In this document: positions 33,690-43,151 of the stretch, one piece after another
How the letters are laid out: each line of letters opens with the position of its first letter
Numbering within the stretch: the first letter of the stretch is position 1
Origin: Pyrinomonadaceae bacterium
GTDB lineage: Bacteria; Acidobacteriota; Blastocatellia; Pyrinomonadales; Pyrinomonadaceae
DNA length: 54,472 nt
Direction: 5' to 3'
Assembly (NCBI GenBank): GCA_025922875.1
Contig: JAICGZ010000005.1
Location: 1 to 54,472 of the forward strand
The notes under the pieces: model-generated
The model's input: only the letters and a program-made list of their open reading frames with translations
What the model was told of the DNA's origin: nothing
The model's database searches: none
Made by a program: the position numbers and the translations under genes

Positions 33690-34773
33690 GAAAGTACTGA
33701 TCGCTGCCGGCGGCACTGGCGGACACATTTATCCGGGCATCGCCGTTGCTCAGGAGATCATGCGACGCGATGCCGGTTCGAAAGTGCATTTTGTCGGCAC
33801 CGCACGCGGGTTGGAGACGCGGCTGGTGCCGCAAGCGGGTTTTGAGTTATCGCTCATTGAAAGTGCGGGGCTGAAGAACGTGAAGCTCGGCGCGCGTGTG
33901 AAAGGCCTCGTCATCCTGCCGAGGAGTTTTATTTCGGCGCGAAAGCTGATGCGAGACTTTCAGCCGGACGTGGTCGTGGGAGCGGGTGGTTATGTATCGG
34001 GTCCGGTGGTACTTACTGCCGCGCTCACGAACCGGCCGACACTCGTGATGGAGTCAAACGCGCTGCCGGGTTGGACCAATCGGATGCTCGCTCGCTTTGT
34101 GGATCGTGCGGCGGTTTCGTTCGAGCAGGCGCTGCCTTACTTTCGCGGGAAGGCCAAAGTGACAGGAAACCCTGTGCGGCGAGAGTTTTTTGAAATACCA
34201 CCAAAGCGGCGTGAGCCGGGAAAGTTTTCGTTGCTGGTGTTTGGTGGATCGCAAGGTGCGCGCGCGATCAATGAAGCGATGATCGCGGCGTTGCCGAGAT
34301 TGAAAGAGGCGCCCACGACGCTTCGCATCAAGCACCAGACGGGGCCCGCTGATTTTGAGAAGGTGAAGGCGGCTTATCTCGATGCAGGATGGAGTGAACG
34401 CGCTGACGTTAGTAGTTACATTGACAATATGGTCGCGGATTTCGCTGAGGCGGATCTCGTGCTCTGTCGCGCGGGAGCAACCACGACAGCAGAGCTGATC
34501 GCTGCCGGCAAGGCTTCGATCATGGTCCCGTTTCCACAGGCCGCTGACGACCACCAGCGAAAGAACGCGGAAGCGTTGCAGGCAGCGGGCGCCGCACGAA
34601 TGATCTTGCAGCACGAGTTGAGTGGGGAGCGATTGGCGAATGAGATCGAGAAGCTGGTGCAAGCGCCGGAAGAGTTGGACCGAATGGAAGTAGCGAGTCG
34701 GGGATTAGCACATGGTGATGCAGCGGCGGCAGCCGTAGATATGATGGAGGAGCTAAGTCACAATCGTAGGTAG
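33688..34773 (+). CDS. murG: Lipid II synthase MurG (UDP-GlcNAc transferase)
   Basis: Adds GlcNAc to lipid I at the inner membrane, using UDP-GlcNAc from GlmU. From the ATG at 33688 it has 361 residues; an in-frame TTG two codons earlier is less likely. G-loop 1 is AAGGTGGHIYPG, then VVGAGGYVSGPVVLTA, LLVFGGSQGARAINEA and LVLCRAGATTTAELIAAGKASIMVPFPQAADDHQRKNA. It starts two bases after the ftsW stop. Confidence 0.96.
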   Translation: MKVLIAAGGTGGHIYPGIAVAQEIMRRDAGSKVHFVGTARGLETRLVPQAGFELSLIESAGLKNVKLGARVKGLVILPRSFISARKLMRDFQPDVVVGAGGYVSGPVVLTAALTNRPTLVMESNALPGWTNRMLARFVDRAAVSFEQALPYFRGKAKVTGNPVRREFFEIPPKRREPGKFSLLVFGGSQGARAINEAMIAALPRLKEAPTTLRIKHQTGPADFEKVKAAYLDAGWSERADVSSYIDNMVADFAEADLVLCRAGATTTAELIAAGKASIMVPFPQAADDHQRKNAEALQAAGAARMILQHELSGERLANEIEKLVQAPEELDRMEVASRGLAHGDAAAAAVDMMEELSHNRR

Positions 34774-34782
34774 TAGTACAAG

Positions 34783-34843
34783 ATTTACAGGATTTTGCAT
34801 GATTGACATGTAAATCCTGATAAATCCTGGCAATCCTGTAAAT
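34783..34843. repeat. Inverted repeat overlapping the murC start codon
   Basis: ATTTACAGGAT (34783-34793) and its exact complement ATCCTGTAAAT (34833-34843). Related AAATCCTG words lie between. The right arm covers the position of a ribosome site and the first two bases of the murC ATG. Confidence 0.75.
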
Positions 34844-36245
34844 GTTTAGAAGAATCCAACACGTCCATTTCGTCGGCATCGGAGGCATCGGCATGTCCGG
34901 TATCGCCGAGGTGCTTGTGAACCTCGGCTTTCGCGTGTCCGGTTCCGACCTGAAACGCTCCAACGTCACCGATCGCCTGCAACAAATAGGTGTTGAGATC
35001 TTCGAAGGTCATAGTGCTGAAAATGTCGGACACCCTCACGTCGTTGTTCGTTCGACTGCCGTGCGTGACGACAATCCGGAGATCGTTGAAGCGAATCGCC
35101 GCTCGATTCCGGTTATCCCGCGCGCTGAGATGCTCGCCGAGTTGATGCGACTCAAGCCGCACACAGTCGCCGTCGCAGGCTCACACGGGAAGACGACTAC
35201 GACGTCGATGGTGGCTACGGTGTTGGGCCATGCTGGTTTGGATCCGACGATGGTCGTCGGAGGCGTGGTCGGAGCATTTGGATCGAATGCGCATCTGGGC
35301 ACCAGCGATCTGATGGTTGTTGAAGCGGATGAAAGTGATCGGTCGTTTTTAATGTTGACGCCGACCATCGCCGTCGTCACAAACATCGATCGCGAGCACA
35401 TGGACTACTACCACGATATGGACGACGTGCGTGCATGCTTCGCGAGTTTTGTGAACAAGGTACCGTTCTACGGCTCGTCGGTTTTGTGTCTTGACGATCC
35501 CAACGTACAGGCAATCATCCCATTGCTCGAGCGCCGCCGTATGACTTATGGCTTGAGTGCGCAGGCTGATGTTTCTGCTCACGGAATTCGTCACGACAAC
35601 AACTTCGGTTCGTCGTTTACCGTCTGGCGCGGAACAGATGTGATTGGCGAGATGGTCTTGCGCGTGCCGGGTGTACACAACGTCTACAACGCGCTGGCAG
35701 CGATCGCGGTGGGGTTCGAGTTGGAAGTTTCATTCGAGAAGATTGTCGAAGGACTTCACAGCTTCACGGGCGCGGGCCGAAGGTTTCAGCCAAAAGGCGA
35801 AGTCGATGGCGTCCTCGTCGTTGATGATTACGGACACCATCCGACGGAGATCAGGGCCACGCTGGCCGCTGCAAAGCTCGGATCAGGCGGCAGGCGCATC
35901 GTGGTCTTGTTTCAGCCGCACCGTTACTCGCGCACTCACGATCTGATGCAGGAGTTTGCGCGTTCCTTCAATAACGCAGACGTCCTGTTCATTACCGACA
36001 TTTACGCCGCGAGTGAAGATCCAATCGAGGGGGTTACGGCTGAGGCGTTGACTGCGGCCGTTAAGCGTTTCGGACACAAGAATGTCAACTATGTCGGCGC
36101 GCTGGACAGCGCCGCTGCCGCATTGCGCGACCATGTTCAGCCTGGTGACCTTGTGTTGACGCTGGGCGCGGGCACCGTGAACCGCGTGAGTGAACAATTG
36201 TTGTTTTTATTGAGAGAACAGTTAGCCACAGATAAACGCGGATGA
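34842..36245 (+). CDS. murC: UDP-MurNAc:L-alanine ligase MurC
   Basis: Adds L-Ala to UDP-MurNAc. The 467 residues contain [17 protein letters not shown] at the N-terminus, the ATP loop [41 protein letters not shown] and the C-terminal [14 protein letters not shown] and FQPHRYSRT. The start is fixed by the conserved N-terminus although no Shine-Dalgarno sequence is seen. The final ATDKRG is encoded by an 'ACAGATAAACGCGGAT' repeat word. Its end overlaps murB by four bases. Confidence 0.96.
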   Translation: MFRRIQHVHFVGIGGIGMSGIAEVLVNLGFRVSGSDLKRSNVTDRLQQIGVEIFEGHSAENVGHPHVVVRSTAVRDDNPEIVEANRRSIPVIPRAEMLAELMRLKPHTVAVAGSHGKTTTTSMVATVLGHAGLDPTMVVGGVVGAFGSNAHLGTSDLMVVEADESDRSFLMLTPTIAVVTNIDREHMDYYHDMDDVRACFASFVNKVPFYGSSVLCLDDPNVQAIIPLLERRRMTYGLSAQADVSAHGIRHDNNFGSSFTVWRGTDVIGEMVLRVPGVHNVYNALAAIAVGFELEVSFEKIVEGLHSFTGAGRRFQPKGEVDGVLVVDDYGHHPTEIRATLAAAKLGSGGRRIVVLFQPHRYSRTHDLMQEFARSFNNADVLFITDIYAASEDPIEGVTAEALTAAVKRFGHKNVNYVGALDSAAAALRDHVQPGDLVLTLGAGTVNRVSEQLLFLLREQLATDKRG

Positions 36246-37213
36246 CGCAGATAGAAGAGATTGCAGCGAGACTTGGCGTGCGGGCGGAGCGTGGGCGACG
36301 TTTTGCGGAGTTGACGAGTTTGCGAGTGGGCGGCGCGATCGATTGGGTCATCACGCCTGACACTGAAGAGCAGGCCGCGGCGATCGTTCACGAGTTAGAT
36401 AATGCAGGCATCGGTTGGCGACCACTCGGTTCGGGCAGCAACGTGTTGGCTGACGACGGCGATCATCACTACGTGGTCCTGAGTTTGAGCAACATGAAAG
36501 GCGAGGTCCATATCGACGGCGAGCTGGTTTCAGTGAGTGCGGGTTACTCGCTGCCGAGACTCTGCATCGATGTTGCTCGCGCCGGACTTTCCGGAATCGA
36601 AGGGCTCGGTGGCATTCCCGGCACAGTCGGCGGCGCGCTTTGGATGAATGCCGGAGCTTACGGTCACGAGATCGGTACCGTCACTGAAAACGTTCGTGTT
36701 GCTCGTGAAGGGAAGGTGGTTGAGATTCCGGGTGAGAGCATTCAGTGGAACTACCGCCACACTTCATTCGCGGATGGCGAACTACTACTCGGCGCAACAC
36801 TGCGTTTGGAAAAGGATGATCCGGAAAAGATTAAGGCCCGAATGGACGACGCGAAGAGCAAGCGGCTCGCTACGCAGCCACACGGCGCGCGTTCAGCAGG
36901 TTGCTTCTTCAAGAACCCACCGGCGAGCACGATCGGCACCGGCAAGATGATCGACGAGATGGGAATGAAGGGACAGCGCCGCGGGAGCGCAGTGGTTTCC
37001 CCTGTGCATGCCAACTTCATCGTGACTGAAGGTGAGGACGCGCGCGCGGAAGACGCACTCGCACTCGCCGAAGAGATTCGAGAACGCGTGCGGCGCGAGC
37101 AGGGGATCGAGTTGGAATACGAGGTTGAGCTCTGGCGAGCGAATCCAGGGACGCAGATTAACGAGGATGAGCAGACACAGATGAACGCGGATCAGAGTGG
37201 AAAGGAGCAGTGA
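36242..37213 (+). CDS. murB: UDP-N-acetylenolpyruvoylglucosamine reductase MurB
   Basis: FAD/NADPH enzyme that makes UDP-MurNAc. The 323 residues show [19 protein letters not shown], the FAD region [48 protein letters not shown] and the catalytic region [11 protein letters not shown]. From about residue 302 the tail [18 protein letters not shown] is encoded by a direct-repeat stretch (ACGCAGATTAACG and ACACAGATGAACGCGGAT). The start overlaps murC (ATGA), so translation is coupled. Confidence 0.95.
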   Translation: MTQIEEIAARLGVRAERGRRFAELTSLRVGGAIDWVITPDTEEQAAAIVHELDNAGIGWRPLGSGSNVLADDGDHHYVVLSLSNMKGEVHIDGELVSVSAGYSLPRLCIDVARAGLSGIEGLGGIPGTVGGALWMNAGAYGHEIGTVTENVRVAREGKVVEIPGESIQWNYRHTSFADGELLLGATLRLEKDDPEKIKARMDDAKSKRLATQPHGARSAGCFFKNPPASTIGTGKMIDEMGMKGQRRGSAVVSPVHANFIVTEGEDARAEDALALAEEIRERVRREQGIELEYEVELWRANPGTQINEDEQTQMNADQSGKEQ

Positions 37214-37216
37214 GCG

Positions 37217-38125
37217 TTGAGAGATCCGGTCGCAGTGCAGAAGGTTGGTAATCGCAGTGGGATCAGTAAGGGTCGCTCCGGTGTGGGCCAGCGTCCCGTG
37301 CGCCGTGCTCCGGCCGAGTCGATTGGCGCTCGTCTTAAATCGCTGTTGGGTTACGTGCCGCTCGCGCTGAGGATCGGCGTGATCGCAGTCATTCTGTTGA
37401 TTGGTTTTGTTGGATATCGCGCGGCTGCCTCGGCAAGCTTTTTCCAGATCCGGCGAATTGAAACGAAAGGGACTGCACGCGCTTCGATTGACGAAATTCA
37501 AGCTGTTGTGCGCCGCGATGTCGGTCAAACCGGAGTGTGGCGAGCTGATCTACAGGAGCTCAGCAATCACCTCGAACGTCTGCCGTGGGTGCGCACGGCG
37601 GTGGTCAGTCGTGTTTTGCCTGACGGGATACGAGTGCGCATCACTGAACGCGAACCAAAGGCGGTGGTGAGAACCTCAGCGGGGCGCTTTATCTGGGTTG
37701 ACGACGATGCCGTGTATCTCGGCGAAATGTCGCCGACCGATCAAATGCCTGCATTCTTTCTGCGTGGCTGGAACGAAGACGATTCCGCCGCGGCCCAAGC
37801 TGAGAATCGCGACCGCGTCGCCAGGTTTCTCGAGTTGCAACGCGATTGGGGTACGCAGGGATTGTCAGAACGTGTGAGCGAAGTAAATCTGCTCGACCTT
37901 CGTGATGTGAGAGTGCAACTTGCGGGTGACGATTCGCAGATCGAAGTTCGTTTGGGCTCACAAGACCAAAGCGCGCGACTCAGCAAGGCGTTGACGGTGC
38001 TCGACGCGCAACGCCAAACGTCACGTGGACCACTCATCAGTTACATAGATCTCACGCAGGGTAAGAGAGCGATCGTCGGGTTGGTGACCGGCAACCACAC
38101 AGTAGCTGAAAGTAAGAATGAATAA
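37217..38125 (+). CDS. ftsQ: Cell division protein FtsQ (DivIB)
   Basis: Bitopic divisome scaffold. A basic cytoplasmic stretch precedes a membrane helix (about 54-72, LRIGVIAVILLIGFVGYRA). The periplasmic POTRA domain begins FFQIRRIETKGTARASIDEIQAVV, followed by LPWVRTAVVSRVLPDGIRVRITEREP and GRFIWVDDDAVYL. It starts at TTG 37217 with AAAGGAG nine bases upstream; a GTG six codons later is an alternative. The position between murB and ftsA is canonical, but ddl is absent. Confidence 0.92.
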   Translation: MRDPVAVQKVGNRSGISKGRSGVGQRPVRRAPAESIGARLKSLLGYVPLALRIGVIAVILLIGFVGYRAAASASFFQIRRIETKGTARASIDEIQAVVRRDVGQTGVWRADLQELSNHLERLPWVRTAVVSRVLPDGIRVRITEREPKAVVRTSAGRFIWVDDDAVYLGEMSPTDQMPAFFLRGWNEDDSAAAQAENRDRVARFLELQRDWGTQGLSERVSEVNLLDLRDVRVQLAGDDSQIEVRLGSQDQSARLSKALTVLDAQRQTSRGPLISYIDLTQGKRAIVGLVTGNHTVAESKNE

Positions 38126-38133
38126 GAAAAAAA

Positions 38134-38229
38134 TTTCTCGCGCAAAGGCGCAAAGGCGCAAAGGGGCAAAGGAAGGTCTCTGGAAACCGAAAGTGTTCCT
38201 TTGCGCCTTTGCGCCTTTGCGCGAGAAGT
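38134..38229. repeat. Family A inverted repeat, copy 7, between ftsQ and ftsA
   Basis: TTTCTCGCGCAAAGGCGCAA with an extra CAAAGGCG unit and a GGGGCAAAGGAA end faces TTCCTTTGCGCCTTTGCGCC to GCGAGAAG at 38229. It is the longest family A copy, with the repeated unit expanded inside both arms. Confidence 0.85.
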
Positions 38230-38258
38230 TTTTTTCTCGACCTGAGGACCCCGACTAA

Positions 38259-39521
38259 ATGGCTAAACGTACACAGCACACGATCGGTCTCGACATTGGG
38301 ACAAGTAAGGTGACGTGTATCGCCGGCGAACCTGGTGAAGGCGGACTCCTCGAAGTAGTTGGAATCGGAGAAGCGGACGCTCGCGGTTTACGCAAAGGAG
38401 TCATCGTCAATCCTGATGCAGCCGTCGACGCGATCAAAAAAGCCGTCGAAGACGCGGAGCGAATGAGTGGACTCGAAGCGGAGGAAGTAACGATCAATCT
38501 CGCCGGCTCGCACATCCTCGGCTTCAACGGACAAGCCATCGTCGCGGTCTCAGGTCGCGACCGCGAGATCGTCGCGGAAGACGTGCGACGCGCCATCGAT
38601 TCAGCCTGCGCGATTCAACTGCCGGCGGGCCGCGAAATAGTCGATCGACTCCCGCAGGAATTCATTGTCGACGATCAGGATGGCATAAACGATCCGGTAG
38701 GAATGATCGGTGCACGTCTCGCCGTGAAAGTGCACATCGTCACTAGTCCCGTAACGGCACGACAGAACGCGATTAACGCCGTCAACCGTGCTGGCCTGGT
38801 TGTTGCTGACATGGTTCTGGAGCAACTCGCAGCCGCTGAAGCATCGCTAACTGAAGATGACAAAGAGTTTGGGGCCGCGCTCGTCGATGTGGGCGCGGAA
38901 ACAACCGGACTCATCATTTACCAGCGTGGAGCGGTCCAGCACACCGCGGTTTTTCCTCTCGGGGGCTCGCACTTCACGAACGACATCGCCTTCGGACTGC
39001 GGACGCCGATTCCGGAAGCTGAAAAGATCAAGCGAACTGTCGGCTGCGCGTGCAGCAGTTCGTTGAGTGAAATGGAACGCGGCGAACTTGTCGATGTGCC
39101 TTCGGTTGGTGGACGTCCACCACGCCAACTCTCGCGACAGATCCTTTGCGACATTCTTCAACCGCGCGCTGAAGAAGTGTTGATGCACGTCGCTGACGAG
39201 ATCAAGGACGCAGGTTGGGAACGACAACTCTCGAGTGGCGTCGTGTTGACTGGCGGCGGTGCTTTGCTGCATGGCATGACCGAGATTGCCGAACAGGTTT
39301 TTGATGCGCCGGTGCGAATCGGATATCCGGAACGAGATCGGTTTGGTGGGTTGATTGAAGATATTCAGAGTCCCGCGTGGACTGCCGCGGCTGGTTTGGC
39401 GTTGCTTGCATATCGCACGCAAGCCGCCGAGATACGTACGGGCGTGAGCAGGCGTGGATCTACAGGCAAGCTGACGCACTTCGTCTCACGCTTTAAAAAT
39501 AGATTCGGTAGTATTTTCTGA
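38259..39521 (+). CDS. ftsA: Cell division actin homologue FtsA
   Basis: Tethers FtsZ to the membrane. The 420 residues have the actin-fold phosphate 1 motif [16 protein letters not shown], the 1C insertion domain ([18 protein letters not shown]), [18 protein letters not shown] (phosphate 2), [12 protein letters not shown] (adenosine) and the C-terminal amphipathic membrane helix [16 protein letters not shown]. It precedes ftsZ in the usual order. Confidence 0.97.
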   Translation: MAKRTQHTIGLDIGTSKVTCIAGEPGEGGLLEVVGIGEADARGLRKGVIVNPDAAVDAIKKAVEDAERMSGLEAEEVTINLAGSHILGFNGQAIVAVSGRDREIVAEDVRRAIDSACAIQLPAGREIVDRLPQEFIVDDQDGINDPVGMIGARLAVKVHIVTSPVTARQNAINAVNRAGLVVADMVLEQLAAAEASLTEDDKEFGAALVDVGAETTGLIIYQRGAVQHTAVFPLGGSHFTNDIAFGLRTPIPEAEKIKRTVGCACSSSLSEMERGELVDVPSVGGRPPRQLSRQILCDILQPRAEEVLMHVADEIKDAGWERQLSSGVVLTGGGALLHGMTEIAEQVFDAPVRIGYPERDRFGGLIEDIQSPAWTAAAGLALLAYRTQAAEIRTGVSRRGSTGKLTHFVSRFKNRFGSIF

Positions 39522-39654
39522 CAAGTTGTTGTATGCTTGCGCCCCGGTTGCACAAGATATTGTCCGCAAGATATCGATGCCGTTGGCTCAAGAAACCCAA
39601 CATAGAAGGAAGAGGCCCTGGAAGCCATCCCGTTTTGGGAGAGAGGAACTAACT

Positions 39655-40809
39655 ATGACACCGGACAGTCGTCAACCGGGAACCGGCATTAATATTTTCA
39701 TTGATGATGATCCGCCACTCACCGGAGCGCGGATAAAAGTCATCGGCATTGGCGGTGGAGGGAGCAACGCCGTCAATCGCATGATTGAATCGGGCATCGA
39801 GGGCATCGAATTTCTCGTCGCGAATACCGATCTCCAGGCGTTGAAGCGTTCGCGCGCGCCAATCAAAATTCAACTCGGAAGCCGCTTAACCAAAGGACTC
39901 GGCGCCGGCGCGGATCCCGGAGTTGGGCGAGAAGCTGCGCTTGAGGACACTGACAAGATCATCGAAGTGCTGGAAGGCGCTGACATGGTCTTTGTCACGA
40001 CCGGTCTCGGCGGTGGCACCGGCACCGGCGCCGCGCCGATCGTCGCTTCACTCGCAACGGAGCTCGATGCGTTGACTGTTGCCGTGGTGACGAAGCCGTT
40101 TCATTTCGAAGGCCGCCGTCGCATGCAACAGGCCGATCAGGGGCTGAGAGAGTTGCGCGAGTGCGTCGATACCGTAATCACGATTCCTAACGAACGACTC
40201 CTGCACACCGTCGAGCGTGGCGTGTCGCTCGCCGATTCGTTCAAAGTTGCTGACGATGTTCTGCGCCAGGCGGTGCAGGGCATCAGCGATCTCATCACCG
40301 TGCCCGGCTTGATCAATCTCGACTTTGCAGACGTGAAGTCGATCATGCAGGGAATGGGTATGGCGTTGATGGGTGCTGGAAGAGCAACCGGAGAGAACCG
40401 CGCCATCGAAGCTACCCAGCAGGCGATCTCGTCGCCGCTGTTGGAAGAGGCGACGATTCAGGGAGCCAAGGGTGTTTTGATCAACATCACTGGCGGACCC
40501 GATCTGACGTTGTTTGAAGTTAACGCCGCATCGTCGATCATTCGTGAGTCTGCCGACGACGATGCAAACATAATCTTCGGCGCAGTCATTGATGAGACCC
40601 TGACTGACGAAATGAAGATCACTGTAATCGCGACTGGATTTGACCGAGAAGCCGTATCAGTTGCGTCTGCCGCTGCCACAACGGCGATTCCCGCGCCGCC
40701 GCCACGTTTTGTAGCCAGGCCGTCCGATGACCTCCCGCGGCCAATGATGGCTAATCCGCGTGTCGACGATCTCGACGTGCCGACTTTCATTCGGAAGAAG
40801 GCCGATTAG
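39655..40809 (+). CDS. ftsZ: Cell division GTPase FtsZ
   Basis: Tubulin homologue forming the Z ring. The start at 39655 ([19 protein letters not shown]) gives 384 residues, with AGAGGA upstream; a longer open frame adds 43 non-homologous residues. Motifs are [13 protein letters not shown], the tubulin signature [22 protein letters not shown] [19 protein letters not shown] and the C-terminal peptide [14 protein letters not shown] that binds FtsA and other partners. Confidence 0.97.
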   Translation: MTPDSRQPGTGINIFIDDDPPLTGARIKVIGIGGGGSNAVNRMIESGIEGIEFLVANTDLQALKRSRAPIKIQLGSRLTKGLGAGADPGVGREAALEDTDKIIEVLEGADMVFVTTGLGGGTGTGAAPIVASLATELDALTVAVVTKPFHFEGRRRMQQADQGLRELRECVDTVITIPNERLLHTVERGVSLADSFKVADDVLRQAVQGISDLITVPGLINLDFADVKSIMQGMGMALMGAGRATGENRAIEATQQAISSPLLEEATIQGAKGVLINITGGPDLTLFEVNAASSIIRESADDDANIIFGAVIDETLTDEMKITVIATGFDREAVSVASAAATTAIPAPPPRFVARPSDDLPRPMMANPRVDDLDVPTFIRKKAD

Positions 40810-40816
40810 AGATCAA

Positions 40817-40915
40817 ATTATTGGTCATATACATTTGGCATTTGTCGTTTCGCTTCAGATCGCTGAACTCGAAAAATGAGCAATGACAAATGGTAAATGA
40901 TATATGACCAATAAT
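40817..40915. repeat. Inverted repeat after ftsZ
   Basis: ATTATTGGTCATAT (40817-40830) and its exact complement (40902-40915) enclose partly pairing CATTTGGCATTTGTC and GACAAATGGTAAATG. It follows the last dcw gene and may end its transcript. Confidence 0.8.
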
Positions 40916-41015
40916 CTGTCTCCACTTGCATAGTTCCTTGCATCTAAATCTTGCATTTACGATAGTTTTCCCCTTTGCTTTTTCTTCTTTTGTTGTGTAG
41001 CATGTCGCTCATTCC

Positions 41016-41043
41016 TTGCAGGAAATTCCATTACGGGTATAGT
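41016..41043 (+). promoter_or_regulatory. Candidate promoter for the Hfq-like gene
   Basis: TTGCAG (41016-41021), a 16-base spacer and TATAGT (41038-41043). If used, it gives a leader of about 130 bases containing a hairpin and a strong ribosome site. The -35 match is only moderate. Confidence 0.45.
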
Positions 41044-41134
41044 TCGTTCCTCTCCTCGGATGGGCCGCCGCCTGCGAGACTTTGACACTGTTCTGTACAT
41101 CTAAGCCCTGTGTCCTATACATCGCCTAGTTCTC

Positions 41135-41153
41135 GACGGGTCTAATACCCGTC
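41135..41153 (+). promoter_or_regulatory. Leader hairpin before the Hfq-like gene
   Basis: GACGGGT, a five-base loop, then ACCCGTC, a perfect 7-pair stem. It ends ten bases before the GGAGGT ribosome site (41164-41169), so it could affect translation or mRNA stability. Confidence 0.5.
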
Positions 41154-41178
41154 ACAGATTTTTGGAGGTAATAATCAA

Positions 41179-41586
41179 GTGAATCGTAAACTCATCAGAA
41201 CCACACTCGCGGAAGTTAAAGGCAAAGCCCGAGAGGTTCCGCAGCCCAGAGAGCGTTCGAATGGGAGCTCCCGCGCCTCAAATAATGACGGCGGCCAGGC
41301 ACGCGAACGTGCCGCGCAACAACACGCTTCGGTCCAGGTAAAGAAAAGAGTTCCGCCTCCCAACGAAACTAATGCGGAAATCTTTTATTACAAAAAACAG
41401 ATCGATGCTCACACGTTGATGGTGATTGTTCTCACTGACGGCGAAGAGATTGAAGGCACGATCGAGTGGTACGATCGTGGCGCGTTGAAAGTCAACCGTA
41501 AAGGCGCGCCCAATCTGCTGATTCTCAAACGGAACATCAAGTACATCTACAAGGCAGACGAGCGTGTTGAAAGCGCCAGCGCTTAG
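41179..41586 (+). CDS. Hfq-like Sm-fold RNA-binding protein with long disordered N-terminal extension
   Basis: Probable RNA chaperone, 135 residues. Residues 65-126 resemble the Hfq Sm core. Sm1 is HTLMVIVLTDGEEIEGTIEWYDRGALKV, and the Sm2 region is NLLILKRNIKYIYK, where classic Hfq has the KHAI motif. Residues 1-62 are basic, Ser/Gln/Asn-rich and probably disordered, whereas classical Hfq has almost no N-terminal extension. The start is GTG with GGAGGT nine bases upstream. It lies between ftsZ and pdxA with its own candidate promoter. RNA partners cannot be seen. Confidence 0.82.
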   Translation: MNRKLIRTTLAEVKGKAREVPQPRERSNGSSRASNNDGGQARERAAQQHASVQVKKRVPPPNETNAEIFYYKKQIDAHTLMVIVLTDGEEIEGTIEWYDRGALKVNRKGAPNLLILKRNIKYIYKADERVESASA

Positions 41587-41648
41587 GAGATTTACCTTAG
41601 CCTCGCCCTGAGTTCCTCGCCCTGGACAACAGTGCGTCGCCTCAAGTC

Positions 41649-42713
41649 ATGCGACACTCAGACCAAAGCTCATCGAACCCGGGACCTCGACCCAGGCGAG
41701 TTTTGCCGCGCATCGGCATAACCATGGGAGACCCCGCCGGGATTGGGCCTGAGGTCGTTCTCAAAGCTGTCGCCGAAGAAGAAGTCAGACGAGTTTGTGT
41801 GCCGGTCATCATTGGAGATGCACAAGCGCTGGCGCACACTGCGCGCACTCTCGATCTGCAATCGGGTTATGACATCGTTCGCATTGGAGAGCCGTTTCCA
41901 GATCATTTCGAACCTGTCATTTATCATCTCGACAATATCAGCGGCTTCATCGAACCCGGCATCGAGTCAGGAGCGGCAGGCAAAGCAGCGGCTGGTTACA
42001 TCGAAGCCGCGGTGGAATTGTGTGCCGCGGGAAGCGTCGATGCGATCGCCACAGCGCCGATCAACAAGCGGGCTCTGTTTCTCGGCGGTTATAGTTTTCC
42101 TGGTCATACGGAGTTTCTCGCTCATCTCACCGGAGCCGAGGAATATGCGATGGCTTTTGTTGCCGCAAACCTGCGTATAGTTTTATTGTCGACTCACGTT
42201 CCGCTTGCGGAAGCGATCAGGCTCGTCGAACGCGATCGCATAATTCGCGTTGTCAATCTCACGAATCGTGAGCTTCAGCGCTGGGGCATCGAACGACCGA
42301 GACTCGCAGTCGCGGCGCTGAATCCGCACGGAGCCGAGGGCGGACTGTTCGGCGTTGAAGAGGCTTCGGAGATGGCGCCGGCGATTGAGACTTGTCGCCT
42401 CAACGATGACATCAACGTGCAGGGGCCGTTCTCGGCCGACACTGTTTTTCTACGTGCTTCGCGTGGCGAGTTTGACGCGGTCATCGCCTGCTATCACGAT
42501 CAGGCGATGATTCCGGTAAAGTGTTTGTCGTTTGGCGAGGCTGTCAACGTAACATTGGGCCTGCCTTTTATAAGGACTTCGGTAGATCACGGCACCGCCT
42601 TCGACATCGCGGGAAAAGGTCTTGCGGAACATTCGAGTATGGTTGCGGCTATCAAACTCGCAGCCGAGCTTTCCACTCAAGCAGGCGAGAGTTGCCGCGC
42701 AGTAGAAGTTTGA
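41649..42713 (+). CDS. pdxA: 4-hydroxythreonine-4-phosphate dehydrogenase PdxA
   Basis: NAD-dependent step of the DXP-dependent pyridoxal phosphate pathway. The 354 residues start with a short extension, then GITMGDPAGIGPEVVLKA, ATAPINKRALFLGG, FPGHTEFLAHLTG (metal His), LSTHVPLAEAI, LNPHGAEGGLFG, and CYHDQAMIPVKCLSFGEAVNVTLGLPFIRTSVDHGTAFD. All expected metal and substrate residues appear present. No other pdx gene is in the window. Confidence 0.96.
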   Translation: MRHSDQSSSNPGPRPRRVLPRIGITMGDPAGIGPEVVLKAVAEEEVRRVCVPVIIGDAQALAHTARTLDLQSGYDIVRIGEPFPDHFEPVIYHLDNISGFIEPGIESGAAGKAAAGYIEAAVELCAAGSVDAIATAPINKRALFLGGYSFPGHTEFLAHLTGAEEYAMAFVAANLRIVLLSTHVPLAEAIRLVERDRIIRVVNLTNRELQRWGIERPRLAVAALNPHGAEGGLFGVEEASEMAPAIETCRLNDDINVQGPFSADTVFLRASRGEFDAVIACYHDQAMIPVKCLSFGEAVNVTLGLPFIRTSVDHGTAFDIAGKGLAEHSSMVAAIKLAAELSTQAGESCRAVEV

Positions 42714-42733
42714 AAACAGGAAAACACACTCAC

Positions 42734-43147
42734 ATGGACAATAACGACGCAGCAGTTACAAACGATACGAACCGCCGAATGCTGGTAGCTGATGACGATC
42801 CGGCCATCCTTCGCTTGATAGCTACGATTCTCGAGAAGGACGACTATACAGTCGTGGCAGTGCGCGACGGGCGCGAGGCTTACAAGGTCCTGCAAACCGA
42901 CGCTAACTTCACTGCGGCGATTCTCGATGTGGTCATGCCGCATATCTCCGGTCCTGAGTTGGTTCGTTACATGAAAGCGGAGGAGCGGCTGAAGCGAATT
43001 CCGGTGATGATGATGACCGCCGAGCAGGATCCGAAGCTGTCGTCTGATAGTTTTTCCGCCGGCGCGGTTGTGTTTTTACCGAAACCGTTTACGACCGCGC
43101 AACTCCAGATCATGTTGCAGATGTTGATCGGTAAGAAGACTGAATAA
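42734..43147 (+). CDS. Stand-alone CheY-like receiver-domain protein
   Basis: Single receiver domain, 137 residues from the ATG at 42734. Acidic residues Asp20-Asp22 (LVADDDPAILRL), phosphoacceptor Asp65 (ILDVVMP), Thr in MMMTAEQD and Lys117 (FLPKPF) are all present, so it should be phosphorylatable. No output domain and no adjacent histidine kinase are seen. A longer in-frame start overlaps pdxA and has no family support. Confidence 0.9.
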   Translation: MDNNDAAVTNDTNRRMLVADDDPAILRLIATILEKDDYTVVAVRDGREAYKVLQTDANFTAAILDVVMPHISGPELVRYMKAEERLKRIPVMMMTAEQDPKLSSDSFSAGAVVFLPKPFTTAQLQIMLQMLIGKKTE

Positions 43148-43151
43148 TGGT

